Origin: CAWAHD01 sp963781785
Lineage (GTDB): Bacteria; Planctomycetota; Planctomycetia; Isosphaerales; Isosphaeraceae
Length of the DNA stretch: 64,000 nucleotides
Reading direction: 5' to 3'
NCBI GenBank assembly: GCA_963781785.1
Contig: CAWAHD010000001.1
Location: 1,426,001-1,490,000 of the forward strand
In this document: piece after piece, positions 37,554 to 47,912 of the stretch
Numbering within the stretch: position 1 is the stretch's first letter
How the letters are laid out: each line of letters opens with the position of its first letter
The notes under the pieces: model-generated
Database searches by the model: none
What the model was told of the DNA's origin: nothing
What the model saw: the letters and a program-made list of their open reading frames with translations, nothing else
Program-made: the position numbers and the translations under genes

Positions 37554-37919
37554 ATGGCAACTCAGGCTGATGTTCGCCGCATTGCGCTCGCGTTGCCCGA
37601 GACCGAGGAGGCACGCGACCGCTTCGCCTTTTCGGTTCGCAACAAGGGGAAACTGAAGGGATTCGTGTGGGTGTGGATGGAGCGCGTCGAGCCGAAGAAG
37701 CCCCGCGTGCCGCAGCCGGACGTGATTGCAGTCCGGGTCGCGAGCCTCGCGGAGAAGGACCGCATACTCGCCCTGGCCCCGTCAAAGTTTTTCACGGAGC
37801 CGCACTACAACGGGTTTCCTGCAGTTCTTGTCAACCTGCCCTCCGTAACCGTCCGCGACCTCAAGCCACTGATCGCGGAGGCATGGCGCTGCCAAGCGCC
37901 GAAGGATCTCAACGCATGA
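37554..37919 (+). CDS. MmcQ/YjbR family protein
   Basis: 121 residues. It begins with the helical DVRRIALALPETEEARDRFA, then a beta-rich part (KGFVWVWMERVEPKK, DVIAVRVASLAEKDRILALA) and ends with the family's C-terminal helix (VTVRDLKPLIAEAWRCQAPK). YjbR-like proteins have a CyaY-like fold and were proposed to bind DNA, but the function is not settled. The gene is alone between a divergent DUF4058 gene and a convergent DUF1501 gene. Confidence 0.82.
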   Translation: MATQADVRRIALALPETEEARDRFAFSVRNKGKLKGFVWVWMERVEPKKPRVPQPDVIAVRVASLAEKDRILALAPSKFFTEPHYNGFPAVLVNLPSVTVRDLKPLIAEAWRCQAPKDLNA

Positions 37920-38051
37920 ACTTCGCGCGCGGCTTTGCAATCAAGTCCAAAGCAAAGGTTCCAGACATCCACCTCAGGGGTGACACTGAAAGTGTGGCGG
38001 GCTCAGCAGGACAGAGAGAAGGATTAGATTCTCCGAATTTCCATTGGTTGT

Positions 38052-39467
38052 TCACGCCAGAATACCCCGAACGACGGTCCCGGACACGTCCGTCAAGCGG
38101 TAGTCGCGACCGCTGTGACGATACGTCAGGCGCTCATGATTGAGGCCCATCAGGTGGAGGATCGTCGCATGAAAATCATGGACATGGACGGGATCTTTCG
38201 CAACGTTGATGCCGTATTCATCGGATTCACCGTAGATCATCCCCGGCTTCACGCCGGCACCGGCAAGCCAGGAGGAGAAGACCCAGTGATGGTGCTCCCG
38301 GCCGGCGGCCCCGGAGGCCGCGTTGAATGGCGTCCGACCGAACTCGGTGGTCCAGACGACCAGCGTGTCGTCGAGCATCCCGCGCTGTTTCAAATCTCGT
38401 AACAAGCCGGCAATCCCTCGATCGACGTTCTTGGCCAGGGGGTTGTGCGTGAGCATGTCACCGTGCGCGTCCCAGTTGTTCGACGAGCCGGAGTCGATCA
38501 GCTCGACGAAGCGCACTCCGCGCTCCGCCAGCCGCCGAGCGATCAGGCACTGCCACGCGAAACCCGCCGTGCTGCCTCGCTCGATTCCGTACAGGTTGAG
38601 CGTTGCCTGGCTTTCCCGGGACAGGTCGAACACTTCGGGCATCTCGGCCTGCATCCCGAAGGCGGTCTCGAACGACTTGATCCGCGCGGCCAGGTGTGGA
38701 TCGCCTGAGCGTGACGCCCGGTGCCGCTCGTTCATGCGCGCCATGCACGCCAGCTCGATTTCCTGCAAGCGGCTGCTGGCGGCCCGGCGGCGGATGTTCG
38801 CAACCGGCTCGGGGCCCGGAACGACCAGCGTCCCTTGATGCGCGCCCGGCAGGAAGTCGCTGCCCCACACCTGCCCTCCGGCATACGGCGAATGGGGCGC
38901 AATCACAACGAACGACGGCAAGTTTTGATTCCAAGTCCCCAGCCCGTAGCTCACCCACGAGCCAATGCTCGGCCGCGCGAAAGTGAACGATCCTGTGTGA
39001 ATTCCCAGCGTCGCCTCGTAGTGATTCGTGTGATCCGATTTCATTGACCGGATCAGACACAGTTCATCGACGCATTCTGCCATCTGCGGAAACAGCGAGC
39101 TCACCTCGGTGCCGCTCTCGCCGTGCGGCCTGAACTCCCACTGCGGCCGCTTGAGGAACATGTTGTAGTTCCCCTTGCGGCCCTGGAACTCATTCACCGG
39201 CACGGTCTTGCCGGCATCCGCAAATAATTTCGGCTTCGGGTCCCACGAGTCGATGTGCGACACACCGCCGCTCATGTAGAGAAAGATGACGCGCTTGGCC
39301 CTGGGAGGAAAATGCGGCGGCTTCGGTGCCAGGGGATCGGCGGCGCGAGTTCGAGCGGTTTCGTCACCCAGCAACTGCGACACAAGCCCCGGCAGCAAGA
39401 TCGAGCCGCCGACCATCGATCGCAGCATCCCGCGGCGTGAAGGATCAAAGATTCGCTCGTTTTTCAT
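38052..39467 (-). CDS. DUF1501 family protein, Tat-exported
   Basis: 471 residues. The N-terminus bears a Tat signal (SRRGMLRSMVGGSILLPGLV). DUF1501 motifs follow: KRVIFLYMSGGVSHIDSWDP near residue 65, CLIRSMKSDHTNHYEATLGI, and near the C-terminus DTLVVWTTEFGRTPFNAASG and EHHHWVFSSWLAGAGVKPGM. These fit an alkaline phosphatase/sulfatase-like fold (D and H ligands). The gene directly follows the PSCyt/PSD1 gene with 8 bp between them. Such pairs are widespread in planctomycetes and believed to be secreted and to work together, possibly on complex polysaccharides; direct evidence for the function is scarce. Confidence 0.88.
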   Translation of the reverse strand: MKNERIFDPSRRGMLRSMVGGSILLPGLVSQLLGDETARTRAADPLAPKPPHFPPRAKRVIFLYMSGGVSHIDSWDPKPKLFADAGKTVPVNEFQGRKGNYNMFLKRPQWEFRPHGESGTEVSSLFPQMAECVDELCLIRSMKSDHTNHYEATLGIHTGSFTFARPSIGSWVSYGLGTWNQNLPSFVVIAPHSPYAGGQVWGSDFLPGAHQGTLVVPGPEPVANIRRRAASSRLQEIELACMARMNERHRASRSGDPHLAARIKSFETAFGMQAEMPEVFDLSRESQATLNLYGIERGSTAGFAWQCLIARRLAERGVRFVELIDSGSSNNWDAHGDMLTHNPLAKNVDRGIAGLLRDLKQRGMLDDTLVVWTTEFGRTPFNAASGAAGREHHHWVFSSWLAGAGVKPGMIYGESDEYGINVAKDPVHVHDFHATILHLMGLNHERLTYRHSGRDYRLTDVSGTVVRGILA

Positions 39468-39475
39468 CGCTTCAC

Positions 39476-42400
39476 TCAGTCCAGGTAAATGAATTCGTTG
39501 CTGCCAAAGAGCGTCCGGACGTACGCGGCAAGCGCACGCAGGTCGCGGGATTGCCGTTTCAGCGAGGCGAGCCCGTCACGGTATTCCTTGAGAAAAGCCA
39601 TACCCTCCTCACGCTCAAATTCGGTGGGGGAACGACCAAGCACGCCGCGCCACGCCAGCTCGATTTGACCAGGATCATCGGGCCGGGCCGCCTGCAAACG
39701 CGCCGCATATTTCTCCGCTTTGGTATGAACAAACGGGTCGTTCAGAAAGAACAGCGCCTGGGTCGGAACCGTGGTCGTTTGGCGCACAGCCGTGCTGGCG
39801 TTGGGATCGGCTCCGTCAAAGAGCGCCAGGAACGGATGGCGCTTGATCCGCTGCGTCATCAGGTAGACGCTGCGCTTGTCGTGGTCATAAAGGGCGCTGA
39901 AGGGGGCATGCTGTGTGAACCCCCAGTCGACCGGCGACGGGAACGGATGGCCGCGCCCCACAGCCCGATCCAGCTCACCGCTTTTCAAGAGAATCGAATC
40001 GCGGATTTCCTCGGCACTCAGGCGGCGACGAGCGAACGGCGTGAAACAATCCGCGAGGGTGCCTTCTCTTGCATCGCCCTCGGTCGTGCCGCTCGTCGCA
40101 GACTGCTGATAAGTCGCGCTTAGAATGATCAGACGGTGCATCGCCTTGATCGACCATCCGCTCGCGATGAACCTGGTCGCCAGGTGGTCGAGTAACTCGG
40201 GATGCGAAGGGGGCAAGCCGCGCACCCCGAAGTCGTTTGGCGTCCTCACGAGTCCATGCCCGAAGTGGTACTGCCAGATCCGATTGACCATCACCCGCGC
40301 AGTCAGCGGGTTGTCGCTCCTGGTGAGCCACCGCGCGAGCTCCAGCCGGCCGCTGCCCCGGGTATCTGCCGCGAGCGGACCACCACCGAGCGATTTGATA
40401 AACCCACGGGGCACGAGCGGGCCCGGTTGATCCGGCTCGCCGCGCCGTTGCAGCCGAACGTCGTGCGGAGTTCCTTCCGCCACGCCGTAGGCCATCGCAA
40501 ACGGTCCGTCTGCAAGCAGCATCTTGAGCTGCTCCGCGGCCGAGCGGGCGTCCGCCTTGATTGGGACGCTCCTGGTCGCGGTGCCGGTCGCGAGAGCTGT
40601 TCGCGCCTCCGGTGCCTCCGCTGAGACAGCAGGGATCACGGAATCCTGAACGCCGAAGTTATCGATTTCGATGGCTGGAAGCGCGATCGTGGTCTGGCGA
40701 TCGGTCGCGTCGCGCGCGACCGAGTCCAGCACAACCAGATCGATACGACCCTGCCATCCGGGCGAGAACGGCTTGCGCGAGAAAGCCGTCGCGCTGTCCG
40801 GCGTACTGAGGCTGCCGGAGATGACCTGACCATGCAGGTCGAGCGTCAGGTGCAGGTTGTACCACTTGTTTGCGCGCGGTGCCGATGCGTTCGAGCTTCG
40901 GTCCCGAGCGAAGCGACACGGCGTCCTCGGAGATGAGCACCTCTACGGCGGGTGAATGGGGCTGTGCGCCCAACCAGAAGCGATGCTGTGCGTTCGTGCC
41001 CGTACCAGGAGAGCCGACGCGGAAGTCGAGATTCACGTGCAGTAACTGGCCGCAGCCTCGCGACCGCGCGGGGTAGATGGCTTGCCAGATGCGATAAGCC
41101 CCGGCATCCTTGGCCATGCTCACGCCGACCTTCCCGTGCGAGTAGAGATTCTTGTACGGGCTCTGCGCCTCATTGGTCACGGCGATCGTTCCCTCGTAGA
41201 GCCAGGGTTGCACGAGCACCCCGTTGCTGCCTCCGGCCGCAACGGCCTGCAGCTCGAAGTCTCCATCGGCGTCGTGCAGCGAGCGCAGGACAGCCGTCGC
41301 CTTGGGCTCCGCCTTCTCGAGCTTCGCGGCGACCGCACCCACACCGGCGTCGAACTCGCGCCAGGCCGCTAAAGACTCGCCCGGCGGGACAAGCGGCACC
41401 ATCGCTCGCACCCGCTGCTTCTGCTCCGAGCCGGGGAATGCGTAGCGGCTGCTGTCGAAGATCCCGTAAAGCGCGTAATAATCGTGCATCGGAACCGGAT
41501 CGAACTTGTGATCGTGACAGCGGGCGCAGCCCAGGCTGAGGCCGAGTACGCTCTGGCCGAGGGTGTCGATCGTGTCCTGGATGGTCAGATGGTGATAATT
41601 CTCCGAGTCAAACCCGAACCGCCTCGAAACGGCGAGATATCCCGTGGCGGTAACACGTTCCGCATACCGCTGGCGCGGCCCTTCCACCGCAAGGATGTCA
41701 CCCGCGATCTGCTCGCGAAGGAACTCGTCATAAGGCTTATCGGCGTTGAACGCATCGATCACGTAGTTGCGATAACGCCACGCGAGCGGCACCGGAATAT
41801 CGGACGTTTCACCGGCCGTGTCGGCGTAGCGAACGACATCCAGCCAGTGCCGTCCCCACTGCTCGCCATAGTGCGGCGAAGCCAGAAGGCGGTCCACGAC
41901 GGCCGAGATCGCCAGCGGTGACTGATCTCGTTCGAATGCAGTTAACTCGTCGAAAGTCGGCGGCAATCCGGTCAGGTCGTAAGTCAATCGCCGCAGGAGT
42001 GTTCTTCGGTCCGCAGGCGGCGCGGGTTTTTGGCCGATCGATTCCAGCCGTGCCAGAATGAAACGGTCGATACCGCTCTCTACCCAGTGCTCATCCTGCA
42101 CGGCAGGGAGAGCGACAGTGCCAATGGGCTTAAATGCCCAGTGCAACGCCGCAGAGATGAGCGCTGCCTGTTTGGGCCAGGGGGCGCCCGCCTTGACCCA
42201 GGCCGTGAGGTCGGCCACTTGCCTGGGTGCTAACGCTTTGTCCGGCGGCATCGCGGAAACGCCGTCGATCCGGCGAATCGCCTCCAGGATCAAGCTCCCA
42301 TCGCGGTCATCGCTGTCGATCGCCGGCCCACGCTTTCCCCCCTTGAAAAGTGCGTCGCGCGTGTCGAGCCGCAGCCCGCCGCGTTGCTTCTCCGGGCCGT

Positions 42401-42590
42401 GACAGCGCACGCACACCCCGGCAAGCACCGGGCGGACGCGATTCTCGAAGAACGCCTCGGTGGACGCATCTTCGGCCCGGGCGCTGGCCGCGAGATCGAT
42501 TACGCTCGCCAAGCACAGGGTAAGAAGCCAGCACAAGCCGCGACGCGGTCCCGTTTCTGCGGTGTGCCCGAACGCTGCTTCCCTACTCAC
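39476..42590 (-). CDS. PSCyt1-PSCyt2-PSD1 planctomycete cytochrome protein (one apparent frameshift)
   Basis: About 1038 residues with a frame change near 40880. A signal peptide (LCWLLTLCLASVIDLAASARA) is followed by a PSCyt1 domain with heme site CVRCHGPEKQRGGLRLD. The PSCyt2/DUF1549 domain shows GIDRFILARLESIGQKPAPP and ADRRTLLRRLTYDLTGLPPT, and a second CxxCH (LGCARCHDHKFDPVP). A beta-rich insert resembling a LamG/concanavalin fold spans the frameshift (RANKWYNLHLTLDLHGQVIS). The PSD1/DUF1553 C-terminal domain follows: LARWLTRSDNPLTARVMVNR, IWQYHFGHGLV, LSAEEIRDSILLKSGELDRA. The DUF1501 partner is 8 bp downstream. Cell-surface or periplasmic location is inferred from the signal and heme sites. 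Confidence 0.88.
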
Positions 42591-42773
42591 GACCGCGCTC
42601 CTGTGCTGCGACCGGGCGGAAATGCACCGAATCGGTCTGGCCCGATCGATTGAAGATCCGCCGCGACCCCGTTAAACATTGTATTGATTATTGCGTGAAT
42701 CGCGACGCGGGGTCGAGTAGGCTGGGTGCAAACCTGTCGCGGGCAGACCCAGGACTGAGTGGAGGCTTCCCTC

Positions 42774-43703
42774 GTGCACCGCATGACTTTCATGGTCTCG
42801 TTGGTTGTCGTCCTGTTCGCGAGTGATCGCGCGTACGCTCAGAAGCCGCTGGTTGTCGACCTCTGGCCGGGGAAGACACCGGGAGACGTCGGCATCAGTG
42901 GCAAGGAGACGAGCCGAATTCATCAGTCACCGCTGGTGGGACCGACGAAGCTGATCACCAATGTCACGAAGCCGACGCTGACGATATACCGGCCTCCCGT
43001 GGAGAGGAACACCGGAACAGCGATGGTGATCTGTCCGGGCGGTGGCTACTGGGACCTGTACTGGGAGCTCGAAGGCGAGGAGGTCGCGGCCTGGCTGAAC
43101 TCGGTCGGTATGACAGGGATCATCCTCAAGTACCGTTGTCCGCGGCGCCCCGGGGACGTGCGCGGCGAGCCGCCATTGGGTCCGCAGCTCGACGCCCAGC
43201 GGGCGGTCAGCCTGGTCCGGAGCCGGGCCGCCGAGTGGGGCATCAACACGAAGCGAATCGGCATGGTCGGCTTTTCCGCGGGCGGCCATCTCGCCCTGGC
43301 GACGGCCACCAATTTCGCAAAGCGGTTGTACGAGCCGATCGACGCCGTCGACCAGGTCAGTTGCCGGCCGGACTTCGCCGTGTGCTGCTATTCAGGCTAT
43401 CTGAAGCCCAAAGACAAGGACGGAATCTCGCCGGGTATCCACATCCCGGCCGATGCGCCGCCAATCTTTTTGGCCCACACCTCAGATGACCGCGAGAGCT
43501 ACGGCGGCTCGATCTCCGAGAACAGCGTGTTCATGTATTTGGCACTGAAGCGCGCCGGCATTCCCGCTGAGCTGCACGTCTTTGCGACAGGCGACCACGA
43601 CTTCGGCGTGCGGCAGAACGAAAAACTTCCGTCGAGCTGGACGCAGCTCTGTATCAAATGGCTGCGCAGCCAGGGGCTGCTTGCGCCGGGCTCGGGCAAG
43701 TGA
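42774..43703 (+). CDS. secreted alpha/beta hydrolase (BD-FAE/acetylxylan-esterase-like)
   Basis: 309 residues from GTG 42774, chosen because GGAGG lies eight bases upstream; the ATG three codons later would lack a well-placed site. A signal peptide (MVSLVVVLFASDRAYA) is followed by AMVICPGGGYWDLYWELEGE, the oxyanion-hole HGGG-like region of esterases of this family, then the nucleophile elbow GMVGFSAGGHLALATA near residue 168, an Asp in IFLAHTSDDRES and the His in FATGDHDFGVRQ. The catalytic triad is therefore complete. Such enzymes remove acyl groups from polysaccharides or hydrolyse small esters. It is divergent from the PSD1 gene, which fits a role in polysaccharide use. Confidence 0.85.
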   Translation: MHRMTFMVSLVVVLFASDRAYAQKPLVVDLWPGKTPGDVGISGKETSRIHQSPLVGPTKLITNVTKPTLTIYRPPVERNTGTAMVICPGGGYWDLYWELEGEEVAAWLNSVGMTGIILKYRCPRRPGDVRGEPPLGPQLDAQRAVSLVRSRAAEWGINTKRIGMVGFSAGGHLALATATNFAKRLYEPIDAVDQVSCRPDFAVCCYSGYLKPKDKDGISPGIHIPADAPPIFLAHTSDDRESYGGSISENSVFMYLALKRAGIPAELHVFATGDHDFGVRQNEKLPSSWTQLCIKWLRSQGLLAPGSGK

Positions 43704-43765
43704 GCGAAGTCGGGCCGCAGTATTGCTTGGGTCGAGGGTGGGGTGTCTAGCCGGGATAACCCGGC

Positions 43766-43825
43766 CGGCCGCCGCATCGGAATCGGACAGATCGGACGGA
43801 TCGGACAGATCGGACGCGGCGGCCG
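43766..43825. repeat. four 9-bp tandem repeats inside an inverted repeat
   Basis: Four units of ATCGGACNG/C run from 43782 to 43817 (ATCGGACAG, ATCGGACGG, ATCGGACAG, ATCGGACGC). They are framed by the inverted pair CGGCCGCCGC (43766-43775) and GCGGCGGCCG (43816-43825), which can form a 10-bp stem around them. The element lies between the esterase stop and the glcD start and may act as a terminator or as a dispersed repeat. Confidence 0.7.
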
Positions 43826-43994
43826 ACCTGCGCAGTTTTCTCGCCGGGCCTGCTTCGCCACTGCCCCGTCGTCGAGCCGCGTTCAACGCGGTACCCTGAA
43901 CTAAGACTGGCGGAAGCCTGGCAGTACTCGAGCCGCGCGGCGGGCTGGGAAGAAGATTCCGGCGTCACGCAACCAGTTGGGGAAACCGTCTCAC

Positions 43995-45477
43995 ATGACC
44001 ACCAGCACCAGACCGGCGGCTCGTCCATCCTCGCGGGTCACTCCAGCGATCGTGGCGGACTTGATCGCGATCCTCGGGCCAGAAAATGTCCTCGATCGCC
44101 GGGACGAGATGCTGGTCTACGAGTGCGACGGCTACATGGTCGAGAGGAGCGTTCCCGACGTGGTCGTGTTTCCGACGTCGACCGAGCAGGTCGTGGAGGT
44201 CGTCAAATTGTGCAACCGCTATGACATTCCGTTCGTTCCCCGAGGGGCCGGCACGAGCCTGGCCGGCGGCACGCTGACGATCGGCGGGGGCGTGATGGTT
44301 TGCCTGACCCGGATGAAGCGGATTCTCGAGGTGAGCATCCGCGACCGCTATGCGGTCGTCGAGTCCGGGGTCGTTAACGTCTGGCTGACTCGCATCGCTG
44401 GCGGGGACCGGCTTTCACTACGCACCCGATCCGTCGAGCCAGGGGGCATGCACGATCGGCGGCAACGTTGCGACCAACTCGGGAGGGCCGCACACGCTCA
44501 AGTACGGCGTGACGGTCAACCACATCAAAGGGACGACGCTCGTCATGCCCGACGGCACGGTCGTCGAGACCGGCGGGGTCACCGAAGACAACCCGGGCTA
44601 CGACTTGACAGGGCTGATCGTGGGACAACGAGGGGACGTTCGGCATCGTCACCCAGGCGGTCGTCAACCTGACCCGCGACCCCGAGGCGGGCCGAACCCT
44701 GCTGGCCGTCTTCGACTCGGTCGACGAGGCCACCGAGACCGTGAGCGGCATCATCGCCGCGGGGATCGTGCCGGCTGCCCTCGAGATGCTCGACAACTTG
44801 ATGATCCGGGCCGTCGAGATGGCGTTCGGGTTCGGTTTTCCGGTCGAGGCCGGGGCCGTTCTGATCATCGAGGTCGACGGCCTCGACGCCGGCCTCGATC
44901 GCGAGGCCCAGGCCATCCGCGAGATCGTGCAGGCGCACGGCGGCTCGGTCGGCAAGTCGATCACGTGGCGAACCCGCAAGGAACCGGAATACGTCGCCAT
45001 CTGGAAGAGCCGCAAATCGGCCTTCGGCGCCATCGGACGCTTGAGCCCGACTTACTGCACCCAGGACGGTGTCGTGCCCCGCACCAAGCTGCCTCATATC
45101 CTCAGGCATATCGTCGACGGTCGGTCGGCGGCACAATCTGCGGATCGCCAACGTCTTCCATGCCGGCGACGGCAATATTCACCCGATCTTGCTCTTCGAC
45201 GAGCGCGACGCCGATCAGGTGAAGCGCGTGTTCCTGGCGAGCCACGAGATTCTCGACGAGTGCATCGCGGTCGGGGGAAGCGTGACCGGCGAGCACGGCA
45301 TCGGCGTCGAAAAGATGGAATTCATGCCCAAGCTGTTTTCGCCGGAAGACCTGGCCGCCATGGTCGCCATTGCGGAACGCGTTCAACCCTTCGGGACGGT
45401 GCAATCCGTTCAAGATGCTTCCCGGCGGCGCGGGCTGCATCGAACAAAAGGGCCCACGCCGGGCAGCGCCGGCATGA
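43995..45477 (+). CDS. glcD: glycolate oxidase subunit GlcD (FAD-linked), four apparent frameshifts
   Basis: About 494 residues when joined over frame changes near 44400, 44637, 45115 and 45395. The FAD-binding domain is plain: VYECDGYMVERSVPDVVVFP, PFVPRGAGTSLAGGTLTIGG, then CTIGGNVATNSGGPHTLKYG, GLIVGNEGTFGIVTQAVV, and near the C-terminus IANVFHAGDGNIHPILLFDE, GSVTGEHGIGVEKMEFM, ending NPFKMLPGGAGCIEQKGPRR and a TGA at 45475-45477. GlcD is the flavin subunit that oxidises glycolate to glyoxylate, with electrons passing to GlcF. It opens a cluster with an unknown gene, glcE and glcF. The frame changes all restore family sequence at once, so the gene is probably intact in life. Confidence 0.85.
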
Positions 45478-45639
45478 CAGGAGCGAATTCCCCCGGGACA
45501 AGGGCCCGCCCCGGTTCATCATTCACGAGCCGGATCGAACGGGTTATCCTGGAAGGCGTGGAGATCCGAGCGAAATCGATCTTGAGATCGATTCGAGCCA
45601 GTGGCCGGGTCGCGTTTCGATTTCTGGGAGTGATGTCGC

Positions 45640-46600
45640 CGTGCCCAAGCGACCCCGATTCTCGCGGTGGCGGCGGCTCCCCGGGGTGTTCCGGACCGGC
45701 GAGCACCGGCCGATCGACAGCGGAACCGAGCTCGACCGGATCATCCTGTACGTGCCGGCCCGGATCCTCGACCTGGCCGAGGAGCTCGCCGAGAAGGCCG
45801 GCGTGCCCTCGGTGCAGGATTATTGTGCGCTGTTCCTGATGCAGGCACTGGAAAACGAGCGGGTCAGCAGCAGGTGGCCGAATTCGAGGCACGGCGCGGA
45901 CCGCTCGAGGGCTTGAAGCAGATCGCCGACGACCCGGATTACCTGGCCGAGTGGCAACAGCGCTCGGACGCGAAATCGGAACCCTCGGCCGGTGGTCGCG
46001 AAGAGGGCCGGGCCAGTGCTGAGCATCCTGCCCAGACCGAGTCGATCCGCCTCGATGTCGTTCTGCCCGATCAACCAACGCTCGCGCTCGAATCGAATGC
46101 CGACGGTGTCGCTTTCGAGCACGCCGAGCAAAGTGCGGACGTCGACGGCACTGAACCGGCCAATGCACCGATTCCTGTCGTGGTTCCGATCGTTATCTCG
46201 AAGCCTACGGTGCTGAAGATGAGCGAATCGGTCAGCGAGCGACGATGATCTGCGCGGCACGTCCGCGCCGGGCGAGGACGATCGGGGCTTCTTGCCCTGC
46301 CTGCGGCGCGGGGAGCCGGTGTCTGCCGCACAAGGCGGACGAGCTGCATCGTGCTCTGGATCAGCTCGAGGAGGAGCTGCAGCGGCCGCGAGGCCATCGA
46401 CCGCCGCACGGCCCACCTGCTGCACCGGCTGGCTCTGGAATCCCAGGTACTCGCTGACCGACGCCTGGCCCGGCGCTTTCGACGAGTCGATGATCTCGGT
46501 CATCCGGACGGTTCAGGAGGCCGTCGAGCGCATCTTGTCGGGCGAGGATATTCGGTATTATCCCGCCGCTGCCGAACCTGCTCCGGAGCGACTGACTTGA
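45640..46600 (+). CDS. conserved planctomycete protein of unknown function between glcD and glcE, frameshifted
   Basis: About 320 residues if joined across some four or five frame changes (near 45863, 46238, 46335, 46385, 46450). From GTG 45640 it reads VPKRPRFSRWRRLPGVFRTG, then ELDRIILYVPARILDLAEEL with AEKAGVPSVQDYCALFLMQA, QQVAEFEARRGPLEGLKQIA, an acidic linker, a stretch DDRGFLPCLRRGEPVSAAQ, HKADELHRALDQLEEELQR, EAIDRRTAHLLHRLALESQV and AFDESMISVIRTVQEAVERI, ending at TGA 46598-46600. No known domain is seen; it is largely helical and cytoplasmic. Its place in the cluster suggests a role tied to glycolate oxidase, but chance insertion is not excluded. Confidence 0.5.
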
Positions 46601-47870
46601 CCGCCCCAGCATGGCCGGAGCCCCCCGCCGGCGGCACCCTCGGTGACGGCCGCTTTGCGCTGGCGAATGATCGAGCCCGAAGACGTGGAAATGCTCTGCG
46701 AGAACTGTTCGCGAGCAGGTGGCGCTGGGCCATGCCATCTATCCCCAAGGGGGCAAGACGGCACTCGACTATGGCGGCGTCCCCCGCCGGCCCGGGGTCG
46801 CCATCGACACCACGGCCATCAGCCGGTTGATCGACTACCCGTTCGCCGACATGACGATCACGATCGAGGCGGGCATGACCCTGTCTGCCCTGCGAGCGAT
46901 CCTGGCGGCCCAGGGTCAACGCGTGCTGCTCGATGCACCCGCACCCGAGCAGGCGACTCTGGGCGGGATCTATGCGACCAACACCAGCGGCCCGCGGCGG
47001 TATGCGGCGCGGGCCGGCCGCGCGACCAGATCATCGGCGTCAGCTTCGTCACATCCGAGGGCGTTGTGGTCAAGGGCGGCGGCCGGGTCGTCAAGAACGT
47101 CGCCGGCTACGATTTTCCCAAGCTTCTGACAGGCTCGATGGGCACCCTCGGCATCATCACTCAACTGACGCTCAAGGTGCGGCCCGATCCCCGAGGCATC
47201 GGCGGTCGCGTGGGTGCCGTTCCGAACGGCGGAAGCCGTTGCCGGTGTCGCTCGATCAGCTCAACACGTCGGCGACGCGCCCGATGGCGCTCGATCTGTT
47301 CAATCGCTCGGGGGCCGAGGCTGGCCGGGCAAGGACTGGGTTTGCCGGCCGGTGACTTTGTGCTGGCGATCGGCTATGAGGAAAGCGCGACATCCGTGCA
47401 GCTGGCAGCTCGACCGGTTGAAGACCGAGCTGAAATCGTTCGATCTCACGATCGTGGACGCTGACTCAGCCCGAGCCGCTCTGGACGGCCATGACGGAGT
47501 TTCAGGCAAGAACGCTGGACCCGATCAGCATCGTCGCCAATCTCCGCCCCTCTTCAGTGGTCTCATTTATTGTCGGGCTCGACCCGGAGCGATGGGCCGT
47601 GCAGGCACACGCGGGCAACGGGATTGTCCGTGCCCATGCCCTGGGCGACTGGAGCCTCCAGAGATGCGTCCGAGGCAGATCGAGAGACACCGTCGCGCTG
47701 GCGTGCGCCGATGGCGGAAACCTGATCCTGTGCCGGTGCCCGACGGGGTGGAAGGAGCCGTTGCGTGTTGGGGCGAGCCCCGGGCCGACTGGGCCATCGC
47801 TGAACGGGTCAAGGCGGCCCTCGACCCGCACGGAGCCATGAACCCAGGTCGATTTGTTGGTAGAATTTGA
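46597..47870 (+). CDS. glcE: glycolate oxidase FAD-binding subunit GlcE, several apparent frameshifts
   Basis: About 415 residues across frame changes near 46670-46700, 47010, 47195, 47240-47330, 47400-47470 and later. Readable segments: ALGHAIYPQGGKTALDYGGV, DMTITIEAGMTLSALRAILA, QRVLLDAPAPEQATLGGIYA, IIGVSFVTSEGVVVKGGGRV with VKNVAGYDFPKLLTGSMGTL, LPAGDFVLAIGYEESATSV, and the C-terminus ALDPHGAMNPGRFVGRI with TGA at 47868-47870. It is a GlcD-like FAD-binding protein that lacks the C-terminal GlcD part, as expected for GlcE. The start is uncertain: TTG 46597 overlaps the stop of the unknown gene, and GTG 46643 is the alternative. It needs GlcD and GlcF to form the active enzyme. Confidence 0.75.
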
Positions 47871-47912
47871 ATGGCGAGAATCGCATCCTTTGCAAGCGGG
47901 GTATGAAGCCGG

